Under the pieces are notes generated by a model. It was not told the DNA's origin, searched no databases, and worked only from the letters and a program-made list of their open reading frames with translations. Source: Bacillus rhizoplanae (GTDB lineage: Bacteria; Bacillota; Bacilli; Bacillales; Bacillaceae_G). From it: a stretch of 64,000 nucleotides of DNA. The position numbers were made by a program, and so were the translations under genes. This document shows, piece after piece, positions 53,848 through 63,773 of this stretch (within the stretch, counting starts at the first letter, position 1; each line of letters begins with the position of its first letter). The stretch spans positions 186,001 to 250,000 of the forward strand of contig NZ_CAKJTI010000002.1 of NCBI RefSeq assembly GCF_917563915.1, written 5' to 3'.

Positions 53848-53885
53848 GTTTAGTCTATACGTATCCTGCCCATACTGAAAAATAG

Positions 53886-54824
53886 CTATTTCTTCAACAA
53901 TCGAAACGCCTTTTCCGTATTTGCAAAATGTAATTTCACAAACTCAGGTAATCTGTCTTTTCCAAGCTTTTGAATCAATTTTGCTGCTGCAATATCGACT
54001 TGTTTCCCGGCGCCTTTCGGAAGCTTCATACCCGCTTTTTTGCTCAGTTCATCAAACTGTTTGACAAATGAATAACGGGCTAAAATGGAAGCTGCTGCAA
54101 CGGCGATATGTACACTTTCGCCTTTTGTAGCGAAATATACGTTTTCACGCTGTACGTTTTTCTGTTTTGCTAAATATTTATAATATGTAGCCGGCTGTGT
54201 GAACTGATCAATTAATATGCCTTCTGGTTTCGTTGGCGCCATCTTAGCTAATAAGTTTGTAATGGCTTTATTATGAAGCATAGCTTTTAGTTGTCCTTGA
54301 TTGTAGCCTTTCTCAAACATTTCGTTATATTTTTCGTTGTGAAGAACAAGGGAACTGTAAGGGACAACCGCCAGTAATTGTTTTGCAATTTCACAAATTT
54401 GTGCATCATTTAAGTTTTTTGAGTCTTTGACGCCGAGTTCTTTTAACAATGGAATTTGCGCTGCATCGACGTATACTGCAACAACTGTCATCGGTCCCAA
54501 ATAATCTCCTGTTCCGACTTCATCCGAACCGAGAATAGACATAGTAGCGATGGAAGCTGGCGGTGCATAGGAATGGTCATTTACACTTTTCTTTACAGAA
54601 GCTGTCGGCGCTGCAGCATTTGCTTGCCAATGACTAGATTCTTCAGCTGCACGCCCACCCTGAAACATTACCTTTCCTGATTTATAGGCTGTAATTGTGC
54701 AAGATGGAACCTTTGCCATGAAGATACCGCCTTGGGGAACTTTTGGCTGCAATGCTTGTGCGTATTTTGTTTTCATGTCCTCTATAACAGCAGAACTTAC
54801 TTGAATGACAATAGAATTTGACAA
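53886..54824 (-). CDS. rnhC: Ribonuclease HIII
   Basis: Removes RNA from RNA-DNA hybrids. 312 residues from TTG 54824, AAAAGGAGC 8 nt upstream. N-terminal TBP-like substrate-binding domain (~1-85) and RNase H fold with acidic ligands: GSDEVGTGDYLGPM, the second Asp in LGVKDSKNL, and further on ILIDQFTQP and AVAAASILARYSF. The GxG of DEVGTGD instead of the type 2 GRG is typical of HIII. Divergently arranged from zapA, as in B. subtilis. Confidence 0.95.
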   Translation of the reverse strand: MSNSIVIQVSSAVIEDMKTKYAQALQPKVPQGGIFMAKVPSCTITAYKSGKVMFQGGRAAEESSHWQANAAAPTASVKKSVNDHSYAPPASIATMSILGSDEVGTGDYLGPMTVVAVYVDAAQIPLLKELGVKDSKNLNDAQICEIAKQLLAVVPYSSLVLHNEKYNEMFEKGYNQGQLKAMLHNKAITNLLAKMAPTKPEGILIDQFTQPATYYKYLAKQKNVQRENVYFATKGESVHIAVAAASILARYSFVKQFDELSKKAGMKLPKGAGKQVDIAAAKLIQKLGKDRLPEFVKLHFANTEKAFRLLKK

Positions 54825-54846
54825 AATGATTGCTCCTTTTTCATTA

Positions 54847-54999
54847 TTTACCTCGCGCTTACGGGCAGTAAGACTCCCACCTCAAAATTTTGAGAAATCA
54901 AAGAAGATAGGCGGGAGATAACTGCTAGCATGCGCCCGATTGATTCAATTAACCAGCAGTGGGAATAAAGCCTTCTCACTGCTGGAAGTTTCACCTTAT
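54847..54999 (+). repeat. bcr1 repeat, full length
   Basis: A 153-bp copy with both hairpins: CTCCCACCT / AGGCGGGAG and CCAGCAGTGGGA / TCTCACTGCTGG. The borders are diverged (TTTAC left, CTTAT right). It fills the promoter region between divergent rnhC and zapA. Confidence 0.9.
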
Positions 55000-55096
55000 A
55001 TTTTTATCATATCGAATTGTTGTTTCTGTTTCCATATCATGTTTTTTCATGGTATGATAATCTGTAGGATTCTGTACGGGATTGGAGGACAGTAAG

Positions 55097-55366
55097 TTGT
55101 CACAACAAAAAGGAAATCGAAGTCGAATTAATGTAGAAATTTACGGTCAACAATATTCAGTTGTTGGCGATGAAAGTACAAGTCATATACGCATAGTCGC
55201 GGCGATTGTGGATGATAAAATGCGCGAACTGAATGCTAAGAGTCCTTCGCTTGACACAAATCGATTGGCGGTGTTGACGGCAGTCAATGTCGTGCACGAT
55301 TACATAAAATTAAAAGAAGAAAATGAAAAATTGAAAGAAAGAATGAAACAAAAAGGAATTGAATAA
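55097..55366 (+). CDS. zapA: Cell division protein ZapA
   Basis: FtsZ-associated protein that promotes Z-ring bundling. 89 residues from TTG 55097 (L/M-S-Q-Q-K-G-N), with TTGGAGGAC 9 nt upstream; the track frame from 55082 begins within that site. The globular head includes [20 protein letters not shown] and [16 protein letters not shown]; the C-terminal helix ([20 protein letters not shown]) forms the coiled coil. Ends one base before the yshB start; likely operon with yshB. Confidence 0.93.
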   Translation: MSQQKGNRSRINVEIYGQQYSVVGDESTSHIRIVAAIVDDKMRELNAKSPSLDTNRLAVLTAVNVVHDYIKLKEENEKLKERMKQKGIE

Positions 55367-55367
55367 C

Positions 55368-55907
55368 ATGGTTGATATTATAATCATTGTATTGCTTGTT
55401 ATGGGTTTTCTTCTTGGTTTAAGAAGAGGACTGGTACTGCAGCTTGTAAAGTTAGCAAGCTTTATTATTGCCTATCTTGTGGCATATTGGTATTGCAAAG
55501 ATTTAGCACCGGCACTGCAAAAGATTATTCCGTATCCATTTAAGCCAGAAACAAATGTGCCAAATTGGATCGATGCAAATAGTATGGAAACAGTTTTTTA
55601 CCAAGCAATTGCGTTTATCGCATTATTTATCATTACAAAAATCGCGTTAACGTTACTGGGACAGCTTTTGAATATGTTTACAGAAATCCCTGTTTTGAAA
55701 CAGGTTAACGCATTAGGCGGAGCAATCTTAGGTTTTTTAGAAGTGTATATTATATTGTTCGTATTAATTGTAATCGGTACGATACTTCCAGTTGAACAAG
55801 TACAAACGTCGCTTAATACATCAACAATAAGCAAAGTAATTGTAAATGATACACCGATTCTTTCTGAAAAAGTTAAGGAATTATGGCAGACAGGTAACAA
55901 GGTATAA
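55368..55907 (+). CDS. yshB: CvpA family membrane protein YshB
   Basis: 179 residues from ATG 55368, directly after the zapA stop, so translation is probably coupled. Four hydrophobic segments: VDIIIIVLLVMGFLLGLRRG, LVKLASFIIAYLVAYWY, FYQAIAFIALFIITKIALTLL and VYIILFVLIVIGTIL. The family is named after E. coli CvpA (colicin V production), but its role in Bacillus is unknown. Followed by a terminator and polX. Confidence 0.88.
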   Translation: MVDIIIIVLLVMGFLLGLRRGLVLQLVKLASFIIAYLVAYWYCKDLAPALQKIIPYPFKPETNVPNWIDANSMETVFYQAIAFIALFIITKIALTLLGQLLNMFTEIPVLKQVNALGGAILGFLEVYIILFVLIVIGTILPVEQVQTSLNTSTISKVIVNDTPILSEKVKELWQTGNKV

Positions 55908-55937
55908 CTTCTCTTTTTTAGAAAGAGAAGTTTTTTT
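55906..55937 (+). terminator. Rho-independent terminator after yshB
   Basis: AACTTCTCTTT / AAAGAGAAGTT stem with T-run; left arm overlaps the yshB stop codon. Confidence 0.85.
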
Positions 55938-55961
55938 CTATGATGGGAAGGCGGGAGAAGA

Positions 55962-57680
55962 ATGAAAGTAAATAAAAAACAAGTGATTCAACTACTTGAG
56001 ACGATTGCACTTTTCATGGAGCTAAAAGGTGAAAACCCTTTTAAAATATCAGCATTTCGTAAAGCGGCAGCAGCGTTAGAAAGTGATGATCGCAGCCTTT
56101 CAGAGATTGAAGATTTTACGAAAATACCAGGCATCGGAAAAGGAACCGCAGCTGTTATTGCAGAATATATTGAACTTGGAACGTCAGAAGTGCTTGCGGA
56201 GCTAGAAAAAGAAGTACCGAGCAGCTTATTGCCCCTTTTAAAACTGCCAGGTCTTGGCGGTAAAAAAGTAGCAAAGTTATATAAAGAACTTGGCGTTGTA
56301 GATATGGAAACATTAAAGAAAGCTTGTGAGGAGAATCAAATTCAAGCGCTCGCTGGATTCGGTAAGAAAACGGAAGAGAAAATATTAGAAGCAATTGCTC
56401 AAGTTGGTTCTCGTCCAGAACGTCTTCCGGTGGCGATGGTGCTTCCTATTGCCGGGGAAATAGAACGGAAATTGTCGAATGTACCAGAAATTATTCGGTA
56501 TTCCCGTGCTGGTAGTTTGCGCCGTGTTCGCGAAACAGTGAAAGATTTAGATTTTATTATTGCAACAACAGAACCAGAAAAGGTGCGCGAGCATTTACTG
56601 CAGTTTGATAATATGATCGAAGTCATTGCAAGCGGAGATACAAAAGTTTCTGTACGCCTTCAGTATGAGTACGATATTTCTATTGATTTCCGTCTTGTTA
56701 AGCCGGAAGAATTTATTACAACTCTTCACCATTTCACAGGTTCAAAAGACCATAATGTAAGAATGCGCCAAATTGCGAAAGATAAAGGTGAGAAAATTAG
56801 TGAATACGGTGTTGAAGACTTAGAAACGGGTGAAGTGAAGACGTTTGAAACAGAAGAAGCGTTTTTTGCACACTTTGGACTTCCGTTTATTCCGCCAGAA
56901 GTGCGTGAAGATGGGAAAGAAATTGACTTGATTGGGCAGTATCCGAATTTAATTCAGTTCTCTCATATTCAGGGTGATTTACATATGCATACGACGTGGA
57001 GTGACGGTGCTTTTTCTATTGAGGAAATGGTACAAGCATGCCGCGCTCGTGGATATAAATATATGGCAATTACCGACCATTCACAATACTTAAAAGTGGC
57101 GAATGGTTTAACGAAAGAACGTCTTCGTGAGCAAGGAAAAGAAATTGAACGCATTAATGAAAAGTATCCGGATATCACCATTTTACGCGGTATTGAAATG
57201 GACATTTTACCGGATGCAACGCTTGATTTTGATGATGAAGTATTAGCGGAGCTTGATTATGTCATTGGTGCTATTCATTCTAGTTTCTCACAAGATCGTG
57301 AAACAATTATGAAGCGCCTTCGCATGGCAATTGAAAATCATCATGTGACAATGATTGCGCATCCAACGGGCCGCTTAATTGGTCGACGCGAAGGATATGA
57401 TGTCGATACAGATTTATTAATTGAGCTTGCGAAAGAAACAAATACTGTACTTGAATTAAATGCAAATCCAAATCGTTTAGATTTAAGTGCGAAACTGTTA
57501 AAACAAGCGCAAGATGCAGGCGTGAAAATCGCGATTAACACAGATGCTCATACGCTTGAAATGCTAGAGGATATGGAAATTGGTGTTGCTGCAGCGCGAA
57601 AAGGTTGGATTCAAAAAGATACAGTTATTAACACATGGGAAATTGAACGTTTATTAGATTATATTAAGCGTAATAAGTAA
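55962..57680 (+). CDS. polX: DNA polymerase/3'-5' exonuclease PolX
   Basis: Bacterial family X polymerase for gap filling in base-excision repair, 572 residues. N-terminal HhH 8-kDa domain ([33 protein letters not shown]), polymerase nucleotidyl-transfer motif ([18 protein letters not shown] with the catalytic Asp pair, then [10 protein letters not shown]), and a C-terminal PHP phosphoesterase domain (~340-570, [29 protein letters not shown]) that gives the exonuclease. Followed at 20 bp by mutS2, as in B. subtilis. Confidence 0.95.
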   Translation: MKVNKKQVIQLLETIALFMELKGENPFKISAFRKAAAALESDDRSLSEIEDFTKIPGIGKGTAAVIAEYIELGTSEVLAELEKEVPSSLLPLLKLPGLGGKKVAKLYKELGVVDMETLKKACEENQIQALAGFGKKTEEKILEAIAQVGSRPERLPVAMVLPIAGEIERKLSNVPEIIRYSRAGSLRRVRETVKDLDFIIATTEPEKVREHLLQFDNMIEVIASGDTKVSVRLQYEYDISIDFRLVKPEEFITTLHHFTGSKDHNVRMRQIAKDKGEKISEYGVEDLETGEVKTFETEEAFFAHFGLPFIPPEVREDGKEIDLIGQYPNLIQFSHIQGDLHMHTTWSDGAFSIEEMVQACRARGYKYMAITDHSQYLKVANGLTKERLREQGKEIERINEKYPDITILRGIEMDILPDATLDFDDEVLAELDYVIGAIHSSFSQDRETIMKRLRMAIENHHVTMIAHPTGRLIGRREGYDVDTDLLIELAKETNTVLELNANPNRLDLSAKLLKQAQDAGVKIAINTDAHTLEMLEDMEIGVAAARKGWIQKDTVINTWEIERLLDYIKRNK

Positions 57681-57700
57681 CACAAGGGGGACAAGCAACT

Positions 57701-60061
57701 ATGTTAGAACGAACGTTGCGGGTATTAGAATATGACAAAATAAAAGAACAATTGCTTGAGCACGTTGCTTCTTCACTTGGCCGTGATAAAGTGAAAGGGC
57801 TTATGCCAAGCACGAATTATGAGGAAGTTGTAGAACTTCAAGAAACAACAGATGAAGCAGCGAAAGTAATCCGTTTAAAAGGACATGTGCCGCTTGGCGG
57901 GATTTTTGATATTCGTCCAAATGTAAAGCGTGCGAAAATTGGCAGTATGCTAAGTCCGCATGAACTGCTCGATATTGCAAGTACGATGTATGGAAGCCGT
58001 CAAATGAAACGGTTTATTGAAGATATGATTGAGAACGGCGTTGAACTGCCGATTTTAGACACGTATGCGGGACGCATTATATCTTTATATGATTTAGAAA
58101 AGAAAATTACAAATTGCATTAGTGATGGCGGAGAAGTAGTCGATAGCGCGAGTGAAAAACTACGTGGAATTCGTCAGCAAATTCGTACAGCGGAAAGTCG
58201 CATTCGTGAAAAGCTTGAAAACATGACGCGTTCTTCTAATGCACAGAAGATGCTATCGGATACAATTGTGACGATTCGTAACGATCGCTATGTAATTCCT
58301 GTTAAACAAGAATATCGCGGTGTATACGGTGGTATCGTTCATGATCAGTCTGCTTCTGGGCAAACGTTATTTATCGAGCCGCAAGTAATCGTTGAATTGA
58401 ATAACACACTGCAAGAAGCACGGGTAAAAGAAAAACAAGAAGTAGAGCGCATTTTAATGATGTTAACAGAAGAAGTCGCTGCCGAGGCTGATATTATTTT
58501 AGAGAACGTTGATATTGTGGCAGAGCTTGATTTTATTTTTGCAAAAGCTTTCTATGCGAAACGATTAAAAGCGACGAAACCGATTTTAAACAATGAGCGT
58601 TATATGAATTTACGCCAGGCGCGTCATCCGCTTATCGATCCTAAAGTTGTTGTGCCAAATGATATTGTACTTGGAAAAGATTTTACAACAATCGTTATTA
58701 CGGGACCGAATACAGGTGGTAAAACCGTTACATTAAAAACGGTAGGGATTTGTATATTAATGGCGCAATCTGGTCTGCAAATTCCTGTTCTTGATGAATC
58801 AGAAATTTGTGTGTTTAAACATGTTTTTGCTGATATCGGTGATGAGCAATCCATTGAACAGAGCTTAAGTACATTCTCATCTCACATGGTAAACATTGTT
58901 GATATTTTAGAAAAAGCTGACTTTGAAAGTTTAGTACTGTTTGATGAATTAGGAGCAGGAACAGATCCGCAAGAAGGGGCTGCACTTGCGATTTCAATTT
59001 TAGATGAAGTATATAACCGCGGTGCGCGCGTTGTCGCAACAACGCACTATCCAGAGCTAAAAGCATACGGATACAATCGTGAACAAGTGATTAACGCAAG
59101 TGTTGAGTTTGATGTAAATACATTAAGTCCAACTTATAAATTGTTAATTGGTGTACCAGGACGAAGTAACGCTTTTGAAATTTCAAAACGTCTTGGTTTA
59201 TCTGACCGCGTAATTGATCGTGCTCGTGGTCATATTAGTACAGAGTCAAATAAAGTAGAAAATATGATTGCTAAGCTGGAAGAAAGTCAAAAGAATGCTG
59301 AGCGTGAATGGAATGAAGCAGAAGAGCTTCGCAAGCAATCTGAAAAACTTCATAAAGAATTACAGCGTCAAATTATTGAATTTAACGAAGAACGTGATGA
59401 AAGATTATTAAAAGCACAAAAAGAAGGCGAAGAAAAAGTTGAAGCTGCGAAGAAAGAAGCTGAAGGAATTATTCATGAACTGCGTCAGCTGAGAAAAGCA
59501 AAGCTTGCTGATATTAAAGATCACGAGTTGATTGAAGCGAAAAGCCGCTTAGCGGGAGCAGCGCCGGAGCTTGTGAAAAAACAAAAAACAAAAGTGAAAA
59601 ACACAGCGCCAAAACAAGTGCTAAAGCCAGGCGACGAAGTGAAAGTATTAACGTTCGGTCAAAAAGGTCAGCTTCTTAAAAAAGTAAGCGACAACGAATG
59701 GAACGTCCAAATTGGAATTCTGAAAATGAAAGTGAAAGAATCCGATATGGAATATATTAATACACCAAATCCTGTTGAGAAAAAAGCGGTGACAGCGGTA
59801 AAAGGAAGAGACTATCACGTTTCTTTAGAACTTGATCTTCGCGGTGAACGCTTTGAAGACGCGATGGCACGTGTTGAAAAGTATTTAGATGATGCGCAGC
59901 TCGCAAGCTATCCACGTGTTTCGATTATTCATGGAAAAGGAACAGGGGCACTGCGCCAAGGTGTACAAGATTACTTGAAAAACCATCGCGGCGTGAAAAA
60001 CTTCCGTTATGGTGATATGGGCGAGGGAGGCCTTGGTGTTACCGTTGTGGAACTGAAGTAG
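57701..60061 (+). CDS. mutS2: Endonuclease/ribosome-rescue ATPase MutS2
   Basis: MutS-like ATPase without the mismatch-recognition domain; proposed to resolve recombination intermediates and, in B. subtilis, to rescue collided ribosomes. 786 residues. Clamp/lever helices (~1-300), ATPase with Walker [14 protein letters not shown] and Walker [17 protein letters not shown] plus TTHYPELK, a long coiled coil (~510-630), a KOW-like segment ([17 protein letters not shown]) and the C-terminal Smr nuclease domain ([34 protein letters not shown]). Full-length by comparison. Confidence 0.96.
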   Translation: MLERTLRVLEYDKIKEQLLEHVASSLGRDKVKGLMPSTNYEEVVELQETTDEAAKVIRLKGHVPLGGIFDIRPNVKRAKIGSMLSPHELLDIASTMYGSRQMKRFIEDMIENGVELPILDTYAGRIISLYDLEKKITNCISDGGEVVDSASEKLRGIRQQIRTAESRIREKLENMTRSSNAQKMLSDTIVTIRNDRYVIPVKQEYRGVYGGIVHDQSASGQTLFIEPQVIVELNNTLQEARVKEKQEVERILMMLTEEVAAEADIILENVDIVAELDFIFAKAFYAKRLKATKPILNNERYMNLRQARHPLIDPKVVVPNDIVLGKDFTTIVITGPNTGGKTVTLKTVGICILMAQSGLQIPVLDESEICVFKHVFADIGDEQSIEQSLSTFSSHMVNIVDILEKADFESLVLFDELGAGTDPQEGAALAISILDEVYNRGARVVATTHYPELKAYGYNREQVINASVEFDVNTLSPTYKLLIGVPGRSNAFEISKRLGLSDRVIDRARGHISTESNKVENMIAKLEESQKNAEREWNEAEELRKQSEKLHKELQRQIIEFNEERDERLLKAQKEGEEKVEAAKKEAEGIIHELRQLRKAKLADIKDHELIEAKSRLAGAAPELVKKQKTKVKNTAPKQVLKPGDEVKVLTFGQKGQLLKKVSDNEWNVQIGILKMKVKESDMEYINTPNPVEKKAVTAVKGRDYHVSLELDLRGERFEDAMARVEKYLDDAQLASYPRVSIIHGKGTGALRQGVQDYLKNHRGVKNFRYGDMGEGGLGVTVVELK

Positions 60062-60086
60062 GAAAACAAGCAAAGGGGAAACGGCT

Positions 60087-60179
60087 ATGTTTATGGACAA
60101 ACTTGCAAAAGTATTGTTAGCTTGTTGTGGAACGTTTTTTATTATTGGGGTTATATATTTGCTGTTTTTTGCGAAATAA
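60087..60179 (+). CDS. 30-residue single-helix membrane peptide
   Basis: ATG 60087 with AAAGGGGAAAC upstream, 25 bp after mutS2. The peptide begins M-F-M-D-K-L-A-K-V and continues as one hydrophobic helix (LLACCGTFFIIGVIYLLFF) ending A-K. A good ribosome site, a clean membrane helix with a positive start, and an immediate terminator support a real small gene, probably co-transcribed with mutS2. Function unknown. Confidence 0.6.
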   Translation: MFMDKLAKVLLACCGTFFIIGVIYLLFFAK

Positions 60180-60183
60180 GGGA

Positions 60184-60209
60184 GAGAACACCGTTTTGGT
60201 GTTCTTTTT
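60184..60209 (+). terminator. Rho-independent terminator after mutS2 and the small peptide
   Basis: GAACACC-GTTT-TGGTGTTC hairpin then TTTTTC. Confidence 0.85.
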
Positions 60210-60300
60210 CATTGCTTGTTTTCTAGATATTAGAGTATGGGCATGAGTAGAAGTGGTTATGTATAATAGAAGATGTTATACAGGAATAGAAGGAGACGTT

Positions 60301-61386
60301 ATGATTAAAACGAAAAAACTGTTAGAAGAAGCAACTAATTTTATTACAGATTGCTACAATGAGCTAGAAAAATCTCATGAAATACAAGATAGATTATCAC
60401 AAATTGAATCCGAAATACAGAACACAGGAACATATGATCATACTTTTGAGGAACTTGTTCACGGGGCACGAATGGCGTGGAGAAATAGTAATCGCTGCAT
60501 CGGTCGTCTCTTTTGGAATAAGCTGCATGTATTAGATGCGCGCGATGTAAATGATACGGAAAGTATATATCAGGCATTACTTCATCATATACAATATGCA
60601 ACAAACGATGGGAAGATTAGACCTACCATCACCATTTTTAAACAATATCAAGGTGAGCATAATCATATTCAAATTTATAATCACCAATTGATTCGCTATG
60701 CTGGATACGAAACAGAACAAGGAATAATCGGTGACTCCCATTCACTTTCATTTTCGGAGTTTTGTCAGGAGTTTGGCTGGAGTGGTGAGGGAACACATTT
60801 TGATGTGTTGCCGCTTGTATTCTCAATTGATGGAAATGAACCAGTGTATATACCAATTCCAGAAGAATATGTAAAAGAAGTGCCGTTAGAACATCCAGAA
60901 TATCCATTCTCCTCTTTGGAAGCGAAGTGGTACGGCGTTCCGATGATCTCTGATATGCGTTTAGAAATTGGCGGTATTTCTTACACAGCCGCCCCCTTTA
61001 ACGGCTGGTATATGGGAACAGAAATAGGTGCCCGTAATTTAGCTGATCAGGATCGTTATAACCTTCTTCCAGCTGTTGCTGAGATGATGGGATTAGATAC
61101 GTCAAGAAATAGTACACTCTGGAAAGATAAAGCCTTAATAGAATTAAATATAGCTGTTTTACATTCTTTCAAAAAGCAAGGAGTAACCATTGTAGATCAC
61201 CATACAGCGGCTCAGCAGTTTAGTCAATTTGAAAAGCAAGAAGCGGCATGCGGTCGTATGGTGACAGGGAACTGGGTATGGTTAATTCCGCCTGTATCTC
61301 CTGCAGCAACACATATTTATCATAAGCCTTATCCAAATCAAATACTTACACCTAATTTTTTTCATAAAAAGGGTAAGAATTTGTAA
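60301..61386 (+). CDS. nos: Bacterial nitric oxide synthase, oxygenase domain
   Basis: Makes NO and citrulline from arginine; in Bacillus NO protects from oxidative stress and antibiotics. 361 residues from ATG 60301, with AAGGAGACG 4 nt upstream. The haem-ligand Cys is in [13 protein letters not shown] (about residue 63); the arginine site includes [20 protein letters not shown] and EMMGLDTS; the pterin region includes [19 protein letters not shown]. As in all bacterial NOS there is no reductase domain, so electrons come from separate flavodoxin or reductase proteins. Confidence 0.95.
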   Translation: MIKTKKLLEEATNFITDCYNELEKSHEIQDRLSQIESEIQNTGTYDHTFEELVHGARMAWRNSNRCIGRLFWNKLHVLDARDVNDTESIYQALLHHIQYATNDGKIRPTITIFKQYQGEHNHIQIYNHQLIRYAGYETEQGIIGDSHSLSFSEFCQEFGWSGEGTHFDVLPLVFSIDGNEPVYIPIPEEYVKEVPLEHPEYPFSSLEAKWYGVPMISDMRLEIGGISYTAAPFNGWYMGTEIGARNLADQDRYNLLPAVAEMMGLDTSRNSTLWKDKALIELNIAVLHSFKKQGVTIVDHHTAAQQFSQFEKQEAACGRMVTGNWVWLIPPVSPAATHIYHKPYPNQILTPNFFHKKGKNL

Positions 61387-61407
61387 AGATTTGAGCTTGT
61401 TGTGTGG

Positions 61408-61462
61408 AGAAAGTGAAACTTCCATAAGTGGGAGTCTTACTGTCCACGAATAGCGGGATAAA
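61408..61462 (-). repeat. Short bcr1 derivative, inverse orientation
   Basis: 55-bp element carrying only the two ends of bcr1, joined at CTCCCAC. On the minus strand it reads TTTATCCCGCTATTCG ... GGAAGTTTCACTTTC. Same deletion architecture as 27753-27806. 22 bp after the nos stop codon. Confidence 0.85.
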
Positions 61463-61510
61463 AGAATAACGTGGTATAGTTAGAAGGGCCTGTTTATGGG
61501 CGATACTTAT

Positions 61511-61667
61511 ATAAAGTGAAACTTCCATCAGTGGGGGTTTTTTTCATCCCCCACTGATGGAAAGCTCTCACCAATCGGGCTCTTAGGGGCAGTTATCCTC
61601 CACCTATCTTCTTCGCTTTCTCCAAATCTTGAGGTGGGGGTTTTACTGCCCCTTAGTGCGGGATAAA
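61511..61667 (-). repeat. bcr1 repeat, full length, inverse orientation
   Basis: 157-bp minus-strand copy bordered by ATAAA on both sides (TTTAT on the minus strand; 61511-61515 and 61663-61667). Contains the usual two hairpins. Confidence 0.92.
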
Positions 61668-61737
61668 CAGCCCTATTTCATTTTGTGAATATATATGCTT
61701 CTAATATAGAGTGGTTTCATACATAAGACAAGTTGTG

Positions 61738-61892
61738 ATAAAGTGAAACTTTCATCAGCGGGGGGCTTTATCCCCGACTGATGGAAAGCTCTCACCAATC
61801 GGGCATTAACGGACAGTTATCCCACACCGATCTTCTTCGTTTCTCTCTGAATCTTGAGGTGGGGGTCTTACTGCCCGTTAATGCGGGACAAA
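61738..61892 (-). repeat. bcr1 repeat, full length, inverse orientation
   Basis: 155-bp minus-strand copy; left border ATAAA, right border ACAAA (one change). Third bcr1-type element in the 574-bp gap between nos and the methyltransferase gene. The gap outside these elements shows only short AT-rich stretches. Confidence 0.92.
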
Positions 61893-61960
61893 ACTTCTGA
61901 CTTCGTATAGGGCCTTTCTTAATAGCTAGAAAGCATTGGAATTGAAAGGTAGGATATGTG

Positions 61961-63160
61961 ATGAAAACAGAAGTTGTTTTAAAGGTTAAGACGAAATACG
62001 CAAACGAATTAAAAAGTGGCTATCCACTTATTCTGAAAGAAGCGATTATAAATTTACATGATGTAAATGTAGAAGGTACAATCGTAAAACTTGTAGACGA
62101 CAAAAATAAGTTTATCGGTAAAGGATATTACGGTAAGCAAAATAAAGGATATGGCTGGGTTCTAACAGGAAAAGAACAAGAACAAATCGACCAAGCCTTT
62201 TTTGAAAAAAAGCTGAAATCAGCATTAAATAAGCGTAAAAACTTCTATGAAGATTCGGATACAACAGCATTTCGAGTGTTCAATGGTGAAGGCGATGGAA
62301 TTGGCGGCTTAATCATTGATTATTATGATGGGTATTACGTAATTAGCTGGTATAGTGAAGGAATTTATCAATTTAATAAAGAGATTATCGAGTCTTTGCA
62401 GAATGTTACAGAATTTAAAGCGATCTATCAGAAGAAGCGCTTTGATATGAAAGGTCAATATATTGAAGAAGATGATTTCGTAACAGGAGAACGCGGAGAA
62501 TTTCCGATTATCGTTAAAGAGAATGGTGTAAACTTTGCAGTCTATTTAAACGACGGGGCAATGGTCGGTGTGTTTTTAGATCAACGCAATGTAAGAAAGC
62601 AAATTCGCGACAAGTATGCAGACGGTAAAACAGTCTTGAATATGTTCTCCTATACAGGTGCGTTTTCTGTCTTTGCAGCACTGGGCGGAGCGGCAAAAAC
62701 GACAAGTGTTGACCTTGCGAACCGAAGCTTAAGTAAAACGATTGAGCAATTTAGCGTGAACGGTGTTGATTACGAAGCGCAAGATATTATCGTAGAGGAT
62801 GTATTTCACTATTTCAAATATGCGGTAAAGAAAGCACTGAAATTTGATATGGTTATTCTAGATCCGCCAAGCTTTGCACGTTCAAAGAAATATACATTTA
62901 GTGCTGCTAAAGATTATAAAAACTTACTAAAAGAAGCAATTGCGATTACAGAAAATAACGGTATTATTGTAGCTTCTACAAATTGCAGTGCCTTCGGTAT
63001 GAAAAAGTTTAAAGGTTTTATTGATACAGCATTTAAAGAGATGAATGGCAAGTATAAAGTATTAGAAGAACATTCATTACCAGAGGACTTCCAGACTATT
63101 TCACAGTTTCCAGAAGGAGATTACTTAAAAGTTGTATTCATCAAAAAAATCAAAGGCTAA
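61961..63160 (+). CDS. PUA-domain class I rRNA methyltransferase (RlmI-like)
   Basis: 399 residues from ATG 61961 (a GTG one codon earlier is possible). An N-terminal PUA domain (~1-75, LKVKTKYANELKSGYPLILKEAI), a middle RNA-binding EEHEE-like domain (RVFNGEGDGIGGLIIDYYDGYY) and a Rossmann methyltransferase domain with SAM motif VLNMFSYTGAFSVFAALGGA and the catalytic-type DPPSFARSKK. E. coli RlmI makes m5C in 23S rRNA; the target here is not proven. GGTAGGATATGTG precedes the start. Confidence 0.88.
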   Translation: MKTEVVLKVKTKYANELKSGYPLILKEAIINLHDVNVEGTIVKLVDDKNKFIGKGYYGKQNKGYGWVLTGKEQEQIDQAFFEKKLKSALNKRKNFYEDSDTTAFRVFNGEGDGIGGLIIDYYDGYYVISWYSEGIYQFNKEIIESLQNVTEFKAIYQKKRFDMKGQYIEEDDFVTGERGEFPIIVKENGVNFAVYLNDGAMVGVFLDQRNVRKQIRDKYADGKTVLNMFSYTGAFSVFAALGGAAKTTSVDLANRSLSKTIEQFSVNGVDYEAQDIIVEDVFHYFKYAVKKALKFDMVILDPPSFARSKKYTFSAAKDYKNLLKEAIAITENNGIIVASTNCSAFGMKKFKGFIDTAFKEMNGKYKVLEEHSLPEDFQTISQFPEGDYLKVVFIKKIKG

Positions 63161-63199
63161 ATGTACAATATATCGACTATTCAACGAAAAGTCACATAA

Positions 63200-63237
63200 G
63201 AAAAGGAGCTCATATTCAAAAATGAGCTCCTTTTTTT
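63200..63237. terminator. Bidirectional terminator
   Basis: AAAAGGAGCTCAT / ATGAGCTCCTTTT stem between convergent genes (methyltransferase and ywbE). Its right end touches the ywbE stop codon. Confidence 0.88.
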
Positions 63238-63430
63238 ATGAAATAATATTTTTCACACGACCAACTTGTCCATCTTGAAGTCGGACTTTAATACCATGTG
63301 GATGTGAAGGAGAATTTGTTAAAATATCCTTCACAATACCTCTTGTTAATTTTCCTGTACGCTGATCTTGCTTTAATACAATATCAACCTCAAGCCCGGG
63401 TGAAATATTTGCTCGCTGTTGTCCGTTCAT
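63236..63430 (-). CDS. ywbE: YwbE family protein
   Basis: 64-residue protein of the YwbE/DUF2196 family, function unknown. Family-typical stretches RANISPGLEVDIVLKQDQRT and TRGIVKDILTNSPSHPHGIKV are present; the fold is expected to be a small beta-barrel. Its ATG at 63430 directly abuts the stop codon of the 57-residue gene upstream (63431-63433), so its translation is probably coupled. Confidence 0.9.
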   Translation of the reverse strand: MNGQQRANISPGLEVDIVLKQDQRTGKLTRGIVKDILTNSPSHPHGIKVRLQDGQVGRVKNIIS

Positions 63431-63604
63431 TTATACACCTGTGCGTCTGCGTTGATTGTTTGGTTTCTTCGTTTGTTGATTTTGCAATTTCTTCGTTGCT
63501 TGGCTTTGATTTTTAGCAGTTGATCCATTTTCATTTCCTTGCTTTTTCTTCGCAAGTTGCTGTTGCATCAATTCAGCTAAGCTTACTTTTTTATTTTCTG
63601 ACAT
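63431..63604 (-). CDS. Small Lys/Gln-rich hydrophilic protein
   Basis: 57 residues from ATG 63604, with AAAGGAGATTT upstream. Starts M-S-E-N-K-K-V-S-L-A-E-L-M and is then almost entirely Lys, Gln, Asn, Arg and Thr, likely unstructured and basic, ending R-R-R-T-G-V. Its stop codon is immediately next to the ywbE start, so the pair is one operon. Possibly nucleic-acid-binding; I do not recognise the family. Confidence 0.7.
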   Translation of the reverse strand: MSENKKVSLAELMQQQLAKKKQGNENGSTAKNQSQATKKLQNQQTKKPNNQRRRTGV

Positions 63605-63773
63605 ATTAAATCTCCTTTTATATACAGTGAATTGTAAACATTCATAGTGAACTCAATCATATCATTGTTGAGGGAAGAAATGAAGTTACAGTATAGAGAA
63701 ATATCTCGTTTACCAAATTAAACCATCAAGTTACAATGTAGATATAAATTCTTCTAGAAATTGGGTGATGGGC

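Noticed and set aside
53601-53885. Open 94-codon frame across the 41-bp repeats
   Set aside because: No convincing ribosome site; composition and periodicity follow the DNA repeat. Treated as non-coding.
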